Origin: Pseudobdellovibrionaceae bacterium
GTDB lineage: Bacteria; Bdellovibrionota; Bdellovibrionia; Bdellovibrionales; JAGQZY01
NCBI GenBank assembly: GCA_020635085.1
Contig: JACKAL010000004.1
Location: 135,844 to 199,843, forward strand
Length of the DNA stretch: 64,000 nt
Reading direction: 5' to 3'
Part shown: piece after piece, positions 23,870 to 32,608 of the stretch
Layout of the letters: every line of letters starts with the position of its first letter
Numbering within the stretch: the stretch's first letter is position 1
Translations under genes and position numbers: made by a program
The notes under the pieces: model-generated
Seen by the model: the letters and a program-made list of their open reading frames with translations, nothing else
Told to the model about the DNA's origin: nothing
The model's database searches: none

Positions 23870-25507
23870 ATGCGTTTATTTTTACTTTTGGTGTTTCTCG
23901 CTTACTCGTACGCCTTTGCTCTCCCGGAAGAAACGCGCACATTAATGGTGGCAGCCCCCTCTCGCCATGGCATTGAAACTGCTCGTCAAGTCGCTACCCG
24001 TGGCGGTAATATTATGGACGTTGCCATTGCTGTGGAACTCACTTTGGCAGTCACAAGCCCTTATTTTGCGTCCCTGGGAGGTGGTGGGTTTGCCATGATA
24101 CGCATGAATGGCACAAGCCATGCTCTTGATTTCCGCGAAGTGGCGCCCCTCTCCGCCCACCCCGATTTATTTAAAGAAAAACCCGCCGGAGCTTCTGTGA
24201 ATGGGCCTTTTGCTGTGGCGATTCCCGGAGTACCTGCAGGATTATGGGCGCTTCACCAAAAATATGGAAAACTAAAATGGAAAGATCTTTTTATTGAGGC
24301 CATTCAGCTTGCAGAAAATGGCTTCCCGGTGAGTGGCGAGTGGGCCGATATTACCAAACAACAATTTAAAAATTTTAATCGTGCAGGAAAACGTTATTTT
24401 GCCACTAATATGTCCTATCTCAAACCAGGGGACCTCTTAAAACAGCCCCAATTGGCTACAGCCCTTAAAGAACTGCGTGATCAAGGACTGCAAGGTTTTT
24501 ACTCTGGCACCATCAGTGAAGATATCATCGAAACTGTAAATCAAATTGGCGGCTCTCTCACCCCAGAAGATTTTAGAAATTATCATGTACGCTGGCTAAA
24601 ACCTATGGAAGCAGAATTTAAAGGACATACTTTATATATGATGCCGCCCCCTTCAAGCAGTGGCATTATCACGACAGCTTTGATTCGTCTTTTAGAAAAT
24701 CCCTTATTTAAAAAAGTAACTGCTTTTTCTACACAAGATTATCATCTGCTCAGTGAGATTATGAAGATCGCTTACCGTGGACGCAGTCGTCTGGGCGATC
24801 CAGATTTTTATAAAAATCCGTCTTTTCATTTGTTATCAGACTCCTACCTAAAACCTTTGTCGCAAAAATTAAGTTTAAATAAAAGTATTTCTATCAAACC
24901 GCTCATAATAAAGAATCCTACAAAAGAAAGTTCTGAAACCACCAACTTTACGGTGATGGATAAAAAAGGTAACACGGTGGTGATGACCATAACTCTCAAT
25001 GGTCGCTATGGTTCTGGTGTCACCAGCAACAAATACGGTATTGCCCTTAACAATGAAATGGATGATTTTACTACTGTTCCCAATGCACCAAACATGTTTG
25101 GCCTTATGCAAGGACCGGGAAATCTCGTCGCAGCTGGTAAACGCCCATTGAGCTCGATGAGCCCTACCATCATCACAAAAAATGGAGAAACGGTCCTTGC
25201 TGCTGGTGGCGCCGGCGGCCCGCGCATTATCAGTGGTGTGTTTCAAACATGGTATCGGGTTTTAAATAACCAACTGGATATTGACCGCTCCATACAAATG
25301 CCCCGCGTGCATCACCAATTTGAACCCGACAGTGTTTATGTTGATACGTTTATGTCTGCAGATACACAGTTAGGATTAAAAAAATTGGGTCATACTGTCG
25401 AACCGTCATGGGAAGCTAAAATCAATGGTATTACCCGTGACCCCGCCACCGGAATCCTCAGCGGCGCATTTGATTCACGCGGCGAAGGCGCCGCTGGCGG
25501 CATCTAG
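23870..25507 (+). CDS. ggt: Gamma-glutamyltranspeptidase
   Basis: An N-terminal nucleophile hydrolase that cleaves glutathione and transfers gamma-glutamyl groups, normally in the periplasm. ATG 23870 starts a signal peptide (MRLFLLLVFLAYSYAFA) and has AGGAG close by; an in-frame upstream start at 23807 would overlap the trmB region. Recognisable blocks are SLGGGGFAM, DFREVAP, the autocleavage/catalytic Thr in SSETTNFTVMDKKGN (about residue 357), GKRPLSSMSPTII and GGAGGPRII. One precursor would self-cleave into two subunits. It converges on the CDF transporter gene, and the two stop codons share one CTAG palindrome. Confidence 0.93.
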   Translation: MRLFLLLVFLAYSYAFALPEETRTLMVAAPSRHGIETARQVATRGGNIMDVAIAVELTLAVTSPYFASLGGGGFAMIRMNGTSHALDFREVAPLSAHPDLFKEKPAGASVNGPFAVAIPGVPAGLWALHQKYGKLKWKDLFIEAIQLAENGFPVSGEWADITKQQFKNFNRAGKRYFATNMSYLKPGDLLKQPQLATALKELRDQGLQGFYSGTISEDIIETVNQIGGSLTPEDFRNYHVRWLKPMEAEFKGHTLYMMPPPSSSGIITTALIRLLENPLFKKVTAFSTQDYHLLSEIMKIAYRGRSRLGDPDFYKNPSFHLLSDSYLKPLSQKLSLNKSISIKPLIIKNPTKESSETTNFTVMDKKGNTVVMTITLNGRYGSGVTSNKYGIALNNEMDDFTTVPNAPNMFGLMQGPGNLVAAGKRPLSSMSPTIITKNGETVLAAGGAGGPRIISGVFQTWYRVLNNQLDIDRSIQMPRVHHQFEPDSVYVDTFMSADTQLGLKKLGHTVEPSWEAKINGITRDPATGILSGAFDSRGEGAAGGI

Positions 25508-26529
25508 AGTGTGTTCGCCCCATTTTGAACAGGCTCATCTTTGTCGAGCATCTCTTCGACAGATATAATTCTTAATTTTTCGAAAGGCTTGAGACGAATC
25601 GGACAATCGTGAACGGAACACTGGTGGCAATAGTTTTGCTCACATGGATCCACGTGAAAATGGAGTTCCCCTTGTGCACCATATGAATTCAGGAGTTCAT
25701 GCTCATATTTAATCGTGATCGCATGGGTTTCCTTAACATCCCAGTACTCCGGAACAACAACGTGGGCATCAATATGATAGTAAGCTCCGGAGATAATCAT
25801 GCGCACATGATGAATTTGAATAATTCCATCGGCTCTCTGTGTGTTTATAATTTGATTAAACCGCTTGATCGCCTCAGCATCTGTTTTATCTAACAAACCA
25901 CCAATAGCGCCCTTCATCACCTTAAAGCCGGTGTACAACAAATAAAGTCCTACAGCTGCAGCAGCGATGGTATCGAAAATAACCAGGCGAGTGAACATCA
26001 CTAAACTGAGTCCAAGAATCGAACCCAAGCTTGTGACAAGATCCGAGAGCAAATGTACACCACTCGCAACAAGCGCAGATGAATGTAAATGTTTACCACG
26101 TACAATGAGAATCCAACCCATTAAACCATTTAAAATAGCGGCACCAAAAGTGATATAGAGGCCGAGTCCAAGATCATCTAGATGATGGGGCTTAAAAAAG
26201 GAGAGAAAAGATTCAATCAAAATAAACACGGCAGCGGCCGATACGAGTCCGCCTTCGAATGTTGCGGAAAGAAGCTCTGCTTTGCCATGTCCATAGGGAT
26301 GCTGTTCATCGGCAGGTCGTGCCGACCAGCGTACCACCCACAATGCCACAATCGACGCTAAAATATTAACAATGGTTTCGAGTGCATCCGAAAGGACTGC
26401 ATGGGACATGGTTAAGTAATAGGCCCAGTATTTTAAGCCAAACAGCACCACACTTAATGCAAACGATGTTTGCGCCAAAAGAATGCGCGATTTTTCGTTA
26501 GAGTTTACGTCCATATGTCCTTGAGCCAT
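25504..26529 (-). CDS. Cation diffusion facilitator (CDF) family metal efflux transporter
   Basis: Exports a divalent metal in exchange for protons across the inner membrane. It has about six membrane segments. Metal-site segments are SHAVLSDALETIVN in TM2 and GVHLLSDLVTSLG in TM5, with the family loop HPYGHGKAELLSA. A cytoplasmic dimerisation domain follows (about residues 215-300). The tail carries a Cys/His-rich stretch (CEQNYCHQCSVHDC) that is unusual for the family and may bind metal. The metal cannot be assigned. GAGG lies 8 bases before ATG 26529. The 5' end overlaps the 3' end of the upstream esterase gene by 25 bp, so the two are translationally coupled. Confidence 0.92.
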   Translation of the reverse strand: MAQGHMDVNSNEKSRILLAQTSFALSVVLFGLKYWAYYLTMSHAVLSDALETIVNILASIVALWVVRWSARPADEQHPYGHGKAELLSATFEGGLVSAAAVFILIESFLSFFKPHHLDDLGLGLYITFGAAILNGLMGWILIVRGKHLHSSALVASGVHLLSDLVTSLGSILGLSLVMFTRLVIFDTIAAAAVGLYLLYTGFKVMKGAIGGLLDKTDAEAIKRFNQIINTQRADGIIQIHHVRMIISGAYYHIDAHVVVPEYWDVKETHAITIKYEHELLNSYGAQGELHFHVDPCEQNYCHQCSVHDCPIRLKPFEKLRIISVEEMLDKDEPVQNGANTL

Positions 26530-27521
26530 TTCAACGCCTCGATTTTTCGATAAGATGTTTTAAAATGTCCACCCTCAAACTCATTGTAATGATGCGGTAC
26601 TTTGTTCTTACGTAACACATCTTCGATACGACGAGCACCAAAATACAAACAATACTCATCATAGCGACCCACTTCTAAATAAATATACGCCTTTTTTAAA
26701 AATGCTTTTCGCTCTTCTAAAAAATAAACTGGATCCTTTTTTTGCCACTGAGTAAACACCTTCGCCTCAATCGCACCGATATCCAAATCGATCGGATAAT
26801 CCAACACACCTTTTTTGATATCGCTATAGCACAAGGTCATGGCAACCGCGTTCATAGTTGGAAAAAAAACGCGAGATCCGCGAAATTTATCGTCTTGTAA
26901 TTTTTCGCGTAAATCTTTTACACTCTTAATAGTTTTGAGCTGCTCGCTCACTTTATAGAAATCAGGCAAAAGAGAGATTTCGAAACCGCTATCGGGGGCA
27001 ATCGCAACCGCTGTACCAAAAGCGCTATTTTTTTGCGAAATATGCTCCAAAGCACCATACCCGCCACTGGAAGAGCCCATCACACAACGATACTTGTTTT
27101 CTTTTGTGATTTTCCAAAACTCTTCGACGGCTTCAAGCACATCGTTTTGAACATAATCGCCGTAGCGCCCACATCCAGAACTATTAATAAACTGAGAGCC
27201 TCCAAAGGCGGTCATGGCGTCGACAAAAACATGGATCGCAAGCGGAATGGTCCTCGTTGCTGTTTCCTGATTGATCAGATCAGGCAGATTGTCCTCTAAG
27301 GTTTTGCTATTAAATGCCTGGTATCCGGTAGAAAAATAACCCGACAAATGAAACACCACAGGATACGTCCCCAATTTTTTGGGCGCCAGTACATAGTTAG
27401 AACGCACAAACGAATCGCCTAAAGGATTGTTTTTTAAGGCTTTACTTACAACTCGAAGATTAAAGACATCAAAATCGGAAGATTCAAAGGGGATCGCTAA
27501 CGGCAGACATTCTGTTTTCAT
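26505..27521 (-). CDS. Putative esterase (esterase D/antigen 85-type alpha/beta hydrolase)
   Basis: A serine hydrolase of 338 residues, probably cytoplasmic because no signal peptide is seen. The nucleophile elbow is CVMGSSSGGYGALEH. Likely triad partners are the Asp in VGRYDEY and the His in FEGGHFKTS. The N-terminal block YPVVFHLSGYFSTG provides the oxyanion region. Members hydrolyse carboxylic esters, such as S-formylglutathione or siderophore esters; the substrate here is unknown. It is in one operon with the CDF transporter (25-bp overlap). Confidence 0.85.
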   Translation of the reverse strand: MKTECLPLAIPFESSDFDVFNLRVVSKALKNNPLGDSFVRSNYVLAPKKLGTYPVVFHLSGYFSTGYQAFNSKTLEDNLPDLINQETATRTIPLAIHVFVDAMTAFGGSQFINSSGCGRYGDYVQNDVLEAVEEFWKITKENKYRCVMGSSSGGYGALEHISQKNSAFGTAVAIAPDSGFEISLLPDFYKVSEQLKTIKSVKDLREKLQDDKFRGSRVFFPTMNAVAMTLCYSDIKKGVLDYPIDLDIGAIEAKVFTQWQKKDPVYFLEERKAFLKKAYIYLEVGRYDEYCLYFGARRIEDVLRKNKVPHHYNEFEGGHFKTSYRKIEALKWLKDIWT

Positions 27522-27627
27522 GGGAAAGAGGATAGCATAACCACAAGAGGGGAATCTCCTAACGCTAGCTTTTTAACTTTTTGCGTCAAAACTGGGAAAA
27601 ATAGTATGCTCAGAGTATAAGCAGATT

Positions 27628-28566
27628 ATGAGTCAAGTTTTAGAGCTGAGCCTAGCAGCCTATACCCAAGGCAACGAAAGCGAAAAACAAAAATTTATTG
27701 CGGATCTTTATCGCGGCCTTAAAGATTTGGGCTTTATCGTCCTTGTCGATCACCCTATTTCGGAGGATCTTCTAAAAAAGGCATATGCATTAAGCGAAGA
27801 GTTTTTTAATTTACCCGCCGACATAAAAAAGAAATACAGCTTGTTTGATAATGGGTTTCAGCGCGGCTACACACCTTTTGGAACAGAGCACGCCAAAGAT
27901 AGTCCCGTGGCTGACCTTAAAGAATTCTGGCATGTGGGACGTAATCTTCCCGCTGATCATCAATACGAAAATCTTTATCCTAAAAATATTTGGCCTGTGG
28001 AAATTCCTGAATTGGGCCCGACGTTTTCTAAAATCTATCAAGCTTTAGAAATGTGTGGCGACATCATGCTCGAAGCACTCACTTTACCTTTAGAACTTGA
28101 TAAAAATTATTTTAAAAAAATGACCAAAGATGGAAACTCCATCTTACGTTTACTCCACTACCCCCCACTCCCTGCCGATCGCGACCCGCGCTCCATTCGC
28201 GCCGCCGCTCATGAAGATATCAACCTCATCACATTGCTCGTGTCCGCTTCGGCTTCAGGATTAGAGCTAAAAGACCGCAATGGTCAGTGGTTACCGGTGA
28301 TCTCTTCTCCCAATGCGATCATTGTGGACTCTGGCGATATGCTTGCGCGCATTACTAACGAAGTGATCCCCTCCACCACTCACCGCGTGGTGAATCCACC
28401 GGATGCAAAAACCAGTCGTTACTCGATGCCGTTTTTTATGCACCCCAATCCAGAAGCCATGCTTACGTGCTTACCTTCTTGCAAAAGCGGCGGAGCAAAA
28501 TATCCCGACATTCTTGCCGAAGATTTTCTTAAACAGCGTTTACGTGAAATTGGGTTGTTGAAATAA
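27628..28566 (+). CDS. 2-oxoglutarate/Fe(II)-dependent oxygenase, isopenicillin N synthase family
   Basis: A non-haem iron oxygenase of 312 residues. The N-terminal DIOX_N-like block (GFIVLVDHPISEDLLKKAY) precedes the jelly-roll core. Iron ligands are His195 and Asp197 in AAHEDINLITLL and His252 in TTHRVVNP. The co-substrate site is SRYSMPFF (Arg264, Ser266). Substrate is unknown; bacterial members act on small molecules. The gene is divergent from the esterase/CDF operon and appears to be a single transcription unit. Confidence 0.9.
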   Translation: MSQVLELSLAAYTQGNESEKQKFIADLYRGLKDLGFIVLVDHPISEDLLKKAYALSEEFFNLPADIKKKYSLFDNGFQRGYTPFGTEHAKDSPVADLKEFWHVGRNLPADHQYENLYPKNIWPVEIPELGPTFSKIYQALEMCGDIMLEALTLPLELDKNYFKKMTKDGNSILRLLHYPPLPADRDPRSIRAAAHEDINLITLLVSASASGLELKDRNGQWLPVISSPNAIIVDSGDMLARITNEVIPSTTHRVVNPPDAKTSRYSMPFFMHPNPEAMLTCLPSCKSGGAKYPDILAEDFLKQRLREIGLLK

Positions 28567-28654
28567 CAAGTACGCTCTTCTCTTACTTAAATAAAGAACG
28601 TCTTGGCTGAGGAAGCTTAATATATAGTTCGGTGAACACCCGATCGTGATTGTA

Positions 28655-28698
28655 GCGACCGAAAAATACGAAGCCTGCGTTTTTGGGTGCAGGCTTCG
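28655..28698 (-). terminator. Rho-independent terminator for the EEP nuclease gene
   Basis: A perfect 10-bp stem, CGAAGCCTGC (28669-28678) with GCAGGCTTCG (28689-28698). On the minus strand it is followed by TATTTTTCGG, so it terminates the leftward gene that ends at 28739. Confidence 0.75.
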
Positions 28699-28738
28699 GT
28701 CATTTCACAAGGGGAATTTATACATTACTGTATGTGAA

Positions 28739-30238
28739 CTAATCTATGTGCAATTGTAATACAATTGGTTGATGGTCAGAAGCTTTTGTTCTGCTTAACT
28801 TGGTTTGCTCTAAAATAGATATCCCTCTCGAATAGACATGATCTAATGATAATAAGCTTTGATTGGCCGATGAGATTTTCTTTAGACCATTCTTCAAAAT
28901 AGCTTCATTGAGAATAGCTTTCCGAGAAGAGCTCCATGTATTGAAGTCTCCACCAACTATAATTGGTCCTCTATAATTTTCGATATATCCGGAGATTTGT
29001 CGAATATGCTTTCGAAAAGATTCATCTGTGGTAAAATTAATAGCGTGAACATTAATCACTCGGACAGGTCCTTTTACTGACGGAATGTCTGTTACCAAAA
29101 TAGATTTCGGTGAGTTTATTATTGGTTCTCTCGTGGGAGATCTCAGAGCCATTTCATTCAGGGGTTTTACTTTGCTTCCCGTTGCAACGCCTGTATATTG
29201 ATTGTGGCGAACATATCCCTCTGCTGTAGACCAGCCCAAATCAGGATTTCCTCTTATGATTTGTTGCTGTAAATTAGTATTCCCTGTCATTTCTTGAAAA
29301 AGTACTACATCACTTTTTCCAATAATATTACCAACCTCACTAGGAAAAACTGTTTTTTTCCCTTTATATATATTCCATACGGCCAACTCAAAATTTTCAG
29401 GCAAAGCAACAGCTCTTCGATTATTACCAAACGCATGGTACGCTGCTACCTCAGGAAGTTCCCCAACTCTTAAACTCTTTATTTGGATAGAACTATTCAC
29501 TAGTTTACTCAATTTAGGTGTTTTTGATATCATTCCAGCGGCTATCGTTGGATCAATTATTTGCGCCAAGTAGTAGCAAAATAACTCTTGTGCTGCCTCT
29601 GGTTTTAGGCAAGCCCACTTCTGCTTTTCACTGGAGATTAGACCTTTTAAAATCAGCCAAAATGAAGTGTTTTCTTGCTTTTGATCTAAATTGACAGGCT
29701 TATTTTCGAGCCATCTACGGTTCAAAACTTCTAATCTTAGTCTCTCGTTTTGCATTCCTGTGGAGTTTATACGAGATTTTGCATTTCCATACAATATATC
29801 AAGGTCAGTAAAACTCAGATTAAGAGATAATTTTTTATTCATCTCATCACTTGGAGTGCGTCCATAAGCTTCATAATAAAGTTGCTGCTTACAAAGATGT
29901 AGTTTGTTGCAGTTGTCTAAAAACGACTTAGTTTGTTCGAATGAAGTTTTGGTCATGTATATGTAAGGATTTATTAAGAGTTCTCTAATGGTATCTTTCC
30001 ATGCAGAAAAAGCCCCATCCATACATTTACGAGCTCGCTCTTGTAATGGCATCGATAGATAATTGTCACTTTCATTTAAAGTTAAATCATCTTTAAGGTC
30101 AGGTCTCTGCAGTAATAACTGATGGCATGTCGGTAGTGAAAAATTATCAATATTTTGTTCATTAGCAACAACCTCGTTTGCCAAAGCAATCGGGCGCAAA
30201 CAGATGTATACTACAATGCAAATATATAACCTACACAT
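28739..30238 (-). CDS. Secreted endonuclease/exonuclease/phosphatase (EEP) family protein
   Basis: A 499-residue protein with a likely signal peptide (LYICIVVYICLRPIALA). The first 270 residues are a helical, Cys-containing domain of unknown function. The C-terminal EEP domain (about 280-499) shows the family order: FELAVWNIYKG (Asn), VVLFQEM (metal Glu), VINVHAI (His), IIVGGDFNTWS (Asp/Asn), SLDHVYSRG and KASDHQPIVL (catalytic His). It belongs with metal-dependent DNases or phosphodiesterases. Export suggests digestion of extracellular or prey nucleic acid; this is inference. The region is more AT-rich than the flanks and begins an accessory stretch. Confidence 0.85.
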   Translation of the reverse strand: MCRLYICIVVYICLRPIALANEVVANEQNIDNFSLPTCHQLLLQRPDLKDDLTLNESDNYLSMPLQERARKCMDGAFSAWKDTIRELLINPYIYMTKTSFEQTKSFLDNCNKLHLCKQQLYYEAYGRTPSDEMNKKLSLNLSFTDLDILYGNAKSRINSTGMQNERLRLEVLNRRWLENKPVNLDQKQENTSFWLILKGLISSEKQKWACLKPEAAQELFCYYLAQIIDPTIAAGMISKTPKLSKLVNSSIQIKSLRVGELPEVAAYHAFGNNRRAVALPENFELAVWNIYKGKKTVFPSEVGNIIGKSDVVLFQEMTGNTNLQQQIIRGNPDLGWSTAEGYVRHNQYTGVATGSKVKPLNEMALRSPTREPIINSPKSILVTDIPSVKGPVRVINVHAINFTTDESFRKHIRQISGYIENYRGPIIVGGDFNTWSSSRKAILNEAILKNGLKKISSANQSLLSLDHVYSRGISILEQTKLSRTKASDHQPIVLQLHID

Positions 30239-30451
30239 AGGTAGTTTTCGGTTTTTAAAATATTTAACTGAACTAAGCGGAGGGCTAATCTAGTCCAGTT
30301 CATGACAACTTAAGTGAACAAAGCCCAATAAATCCTTGTCAGTACGCGTATATTAATACGTTATATTCAAAAACAGCACAAAACACTAGCCTTGCCACAA
30401 GCCTGCACTCGGCACACTCCATCTCTCCTTAAGCCCGACCCTCTTTACAAG

Positions 30452-30527
30452 CTATGATTTGCCGATTTGCCGGTACCTTTGCGCTGCCTTACTAAAGCTC
30501 ATGTGCATAAGCCCCTCAATCTCGAGT
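30452..30527 (-). pseudogene. Diverged copy of the proC 3' end (candidate attachment-site half)
   Basis: Bases 30461-30527 match 34749-34815, the 3' end of proC, at 63 of 67 positions. Read on the minus strand it encodes LEIEGLMHMSFSKAAQRYRQ, then IGKS and a TAG stop, at exactly the same distance as in intact proC (which ends RELGRS). The changes in the tail are conservative (E/Q, L/I, R/K). So the fragment is the true C-terminus of a related proC allele, not a recent copy. Homology stops abruptly upstream of the ACTCGAG sequence. Confidence 0.8.
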
Positions 30528-30532
30528 CCCAC

Positions 30533-30550
30533 AAGTAAGTCACTCCGTAC
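30533..30550 (+). repeat. Short interspersed repeat, copy 1
   Basis: AAGTAAGTCACTCCGTAC lies next to the proC remnant. With the bases before it (CGAGTCCCAC) it matches the lipB 3' end at 47077-47099, apart from a 4-base insertion. Confidence 0.5.
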
Positions 30551-30616
30551 TGTTACCAATATCTAAACAACCAAAACTTTGGTGCGTGATTTTGTGTCCT
30601 GATTTTAAGATTTTGA

Positions 30617-31120
30617 TCAGAACGACTTATTTCTTTTTTTATGCTTCTCAATTTCTGGAATCATATCTTCAGCCAGTGCGCCATCCAGAATTGCATAAAA
30701 TTTATCTGACAAAAATAAATCGACAGCCATTTTGAATTTTAGTTTCGAGAGTAAATGAGAGGCTCTTTCCGTAATCTTAGGGTAACCTGATTTGTCTATT
30801 TCGTCGCAACTATAAGAAATTGGCATTTTAAACGGAGTTCTATCACAAGTATTTGTGCACTCAACCGTCTTAGGTAAGGCATTCGAGAAAGCTGAGACAA
30901 ACCCAGCACAGTCATACTCCGTTTTTTTGTTATTGCATCTGACGTACTCTTTGAAAAGGTAGTCACATACTTTTTGATCATATGTTCCGCATTTATTCTC
31001 GCATAGAACGTTGCTAGAAGTTCCCATAGGAGTAGTTTCTGGCACAGAAGTTTTTGTCTCTTCCTTTTTTGTACATGAAGTAAGCGCAATACAAAGAATA
31101 AAAAATACGTATTTGTTCAT
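30617..31120 (-). CDS. Cys-rich lipoprotein of unknown function
   Basis: A 167-residue protein starting at ATG 31120, which directly opens a lipoprotein signal (MNKYVFFILCIALTSC). An upstream in-frame extension to 31234 would bury this signal and is rejected. The mature part has about ten further Cys, several in CxxxC or CNNK-type spacing (CENKCGTYDQKVC, CTNTC), suggesting a disulfide-stabilised fold in the periplasm or on the surface. No family is recognised. It lies inside the segment bounded by the two proC 3' ends. Confidence 0.7.
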   Translation of the reverse strand: MNKYVFFILCIALTSCTKKEETKTSVPETTPMGTSSNVLCENKCGTYDQKVCDYLFKEYVRCNNKKTEYDCAGFVSAFSNALPKTVECTNTCDRTPFKMPISYSCDEIDKSGYPKITERASHLLSKLKFKMAVDLFLSDKFYAILDGALAEDMIPEIEKHKKRNKSF

Positions 31121-31452
31121 ACTTATTTGCATCGCCAAAATTATATATGCATTGGAGTTAGATTTCCATCTTTTTATAACGCACAGTTGGAGTGAAGCAC
31201 ATTCGTACACACGACTTGTGCGTGTTAAATCCAATAAATCCTTATGATCTCAGTACGGTGTCTAATCGTTATTTCGACTACGCGCATTTTGAGTTAAAAT
31301 ATGTGGCCTTTTATGACAAGCCTCCGCCAGAAAAACTGGACACAAAAGAAAAGATTTTGATTTGATAGACAATCCTCATTTAAAAGACTTCGTACAGTGC
31401 TCAGAGAAAGATCGGTATAGGATTTACAGGTAATAAACTTTAAGACGAACAC
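31121..31452. other. Gene-poor spacer with possible coding remnants
   Basis: It contains a plus-strand frame from GTG 31258 (NRYFDYAHFELKYVAFYDKP and on), which continues in another frame as KDFDLIDNPHLKDFVQCSEK to a stop near 31430. This looks like a decayed gene with one frameshift, but no family was recognised. CCAATAAATCCTT at 31231 repeats a sequence near 30325. Confidence 0.4.
31258..31431 (+). pseudogene. Possible frameshifted gene remnant
   Basis: Two abutting plus-strand frames have protein-like composition. The first (GTG 31258 to TGA near 31368) reads VSNRYFDYAHFELKYVAFYD. The second, overlapping in another frame, ends in CSEKDRYRIYR and TAA. Neither has a signal peptide or recognised motif. 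The adjacent real genes are on the other strand, so this cannot be part of them. Support is by eye only. Confidence 0.3.
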
Positions 31453-32427
31453 CTATCGTTTTTTAGCTAACATGCTGTACTTCACAAATTGATCCTGTTT
31501 GCCCATTGCCTTGTACTGATCTGCTAAAAGTTTACATGCTTCTTGATTTTTAAACCTTTCACAATAATCTGTTAGTAGTTCTTGTTTTGCATAAAAATCC
31601 CAATCCAGACGATTCGTTATTTTTTTATCTTCAAAAATATTTTTTATGCGAGCGAATGACATCCTCAATGAAACTAATTCAGTGGTAAGACCGTAGAGCA
31701 GACTCGATTCATTAGTATTTTGAGAGATAGAAATAAGATTGGATTTTTTAATATCACCGTATATTGAAAAACTCAAATTTTGGCTTGAGTTTTGATCTGG
31801 AGGCAACGGATCACCTAATGAAAAATAAAATGTTAAGTCCAATATTTTATGAGAATTAAGTGGCTGCAATAAAAGAGGTTGAGCAAGGGCCCTCGTCAAG
31901 CATATAACAACCCACCCCAGTAAATATCTATTTCCAATTGCATCTTCGTCCATTATACGAACTAATTGACCATATCTACTTACACGCACTTTGAGATTAA
32001 CTTTTCCTTCGATTCGAGACCTAAAGTGCTCCGCCCTATAATCAATTTGTGCCCTAATTTTTGACCATAACTGAGAGTAAATCTTGCTTTGTAAATCGAG
32101 ATCGCCAATGGTGCCGGAATCATCTTGAGTTCCCAGATCTAAATCGGATTCTACAGTATTTTTTTCTGCAAATTTTGTGACTGAAAAACGAAGCGCCTTT
32201 TGTAACTGATCATCAAGATTTTGTGCTTGACGTTTATTGTAGTTTTTTAATTTTTGTTTACGAAGTGGTCTTGAATCATTTGGTTTATTTAATTCTGCAC
32301 CTCTAAATTCTAACCAAAAATCTTTCGTCGGCAATACCACATCGCCGTAGTCTACTACGATACAGTATATGACAATACTATGTAATACCGCTGAAGTCAG
32401 AACGCATTGATAACTGAATTTTGTCAT
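31453..32427 (-). CDS. TonB-like protein (N-terminal anchor, TonB C-terminal-type fold)
   Basis: The 324-residue protein has one N-terminal membrane segment (CVLTSAVLHSIVIYCIVVDY), typical of TonB. A charged linker follows (about residues 40-110). The domain around residues 115-215 fits the TonB-C pattern, with IYSQLWSKIRAQIDY, RIEGKVNLKVRVSRYGQLVRI and LTFYFSLG. A C-terminal helical tail (about 260-324) is extra and looks TPR-like (YCERFKNQEACKLLADQYKA). TonB proteins transmit proton-motive energy to outer-membrane transporters through ExbB/ExbD. A TolQ/TolR-type pair lies about 14 kb away, but no TonB-dependent receptor is in the window. Confidence 0.7.
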   Translation of the reverse strand: MTKFSYQCVLTSAVLHSIVIYCIVVDYGDVVLPTKDFWLEFRGAELNKPNDSRPLRKQKLKNYNKRQAQNLDDQLQKALRFSVTKFAEKNTVESDLDLGTQDDSGTIGDLDLQSKIYSQLWSKIRAQIDYRAEHFRSRIEGKVNLKVRVSRYGQLVRIMDEDAIGNRYLLGWVVICLTRALAQPLLLQPLNSHKILDLTFYFSLGDPLPPDQNSSQNLSFSIYGDIKKSNLISISQNTNESSLLYGLTTELVSLRMSFARIKNIFEDKKITNRLDWDFYAKQELLTDYCERFKNQEACKLLADQYKAMGKQDQFVKYSMLAKKR

Positions 32428-32484
32428 ACCTCTAGTGACAATTTAAAGACACATGTGTATTTGGTAAATTCAAAGGACGTAGAT

Positions 32485-32607
32485 TATCCAACAGTTCAGT
32501 TTAAAAGATGCTCGTCTTTTTACTGATTCTATTGAGCAATTAGGATACTCAGAAAAAACAAAACGATTGCTGTTTATTTGTCAGTATATTTTAAATAAAA
32601 CTTATTA
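32485..32607 (+). pseudogene. Possible C-terminal gene remnant
   Basis: A plus-strand frame without a start codon reads FSLKDARLFTDSIEQLGYSE, then KTKRLLFICQYILNKTY and TAA. The composition is protein-like in a spacer where both flanking genes are on the minus strand. It may be the 3' remainder of a deleted gene. No family is recognised. Confidence 0.28.
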
Positions 32608-32608
32608 A

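Larger units (their letters stand above)
30239..30616. other. Gene-free spacer carrying a proC 3'-end remnant
   Basis: This spacer separates the EEP nuclease gene from the Cys-rich lipoprotein gene. It contains a diverged copy of the proC 3' end (30452-30527), the short repeat shared with the lipB end (30533-30550), and CCAATAAATCCTT near 30325, which recurs near 31231. Nothing else coding was seen. Confidence 0.6.

Noticed and set aside
30617..31234. Longer form of the Cys-rich lipoprotein starting at 31234
   Set aside because: It would place the lipoprotein signal 38 residues inside the protein.
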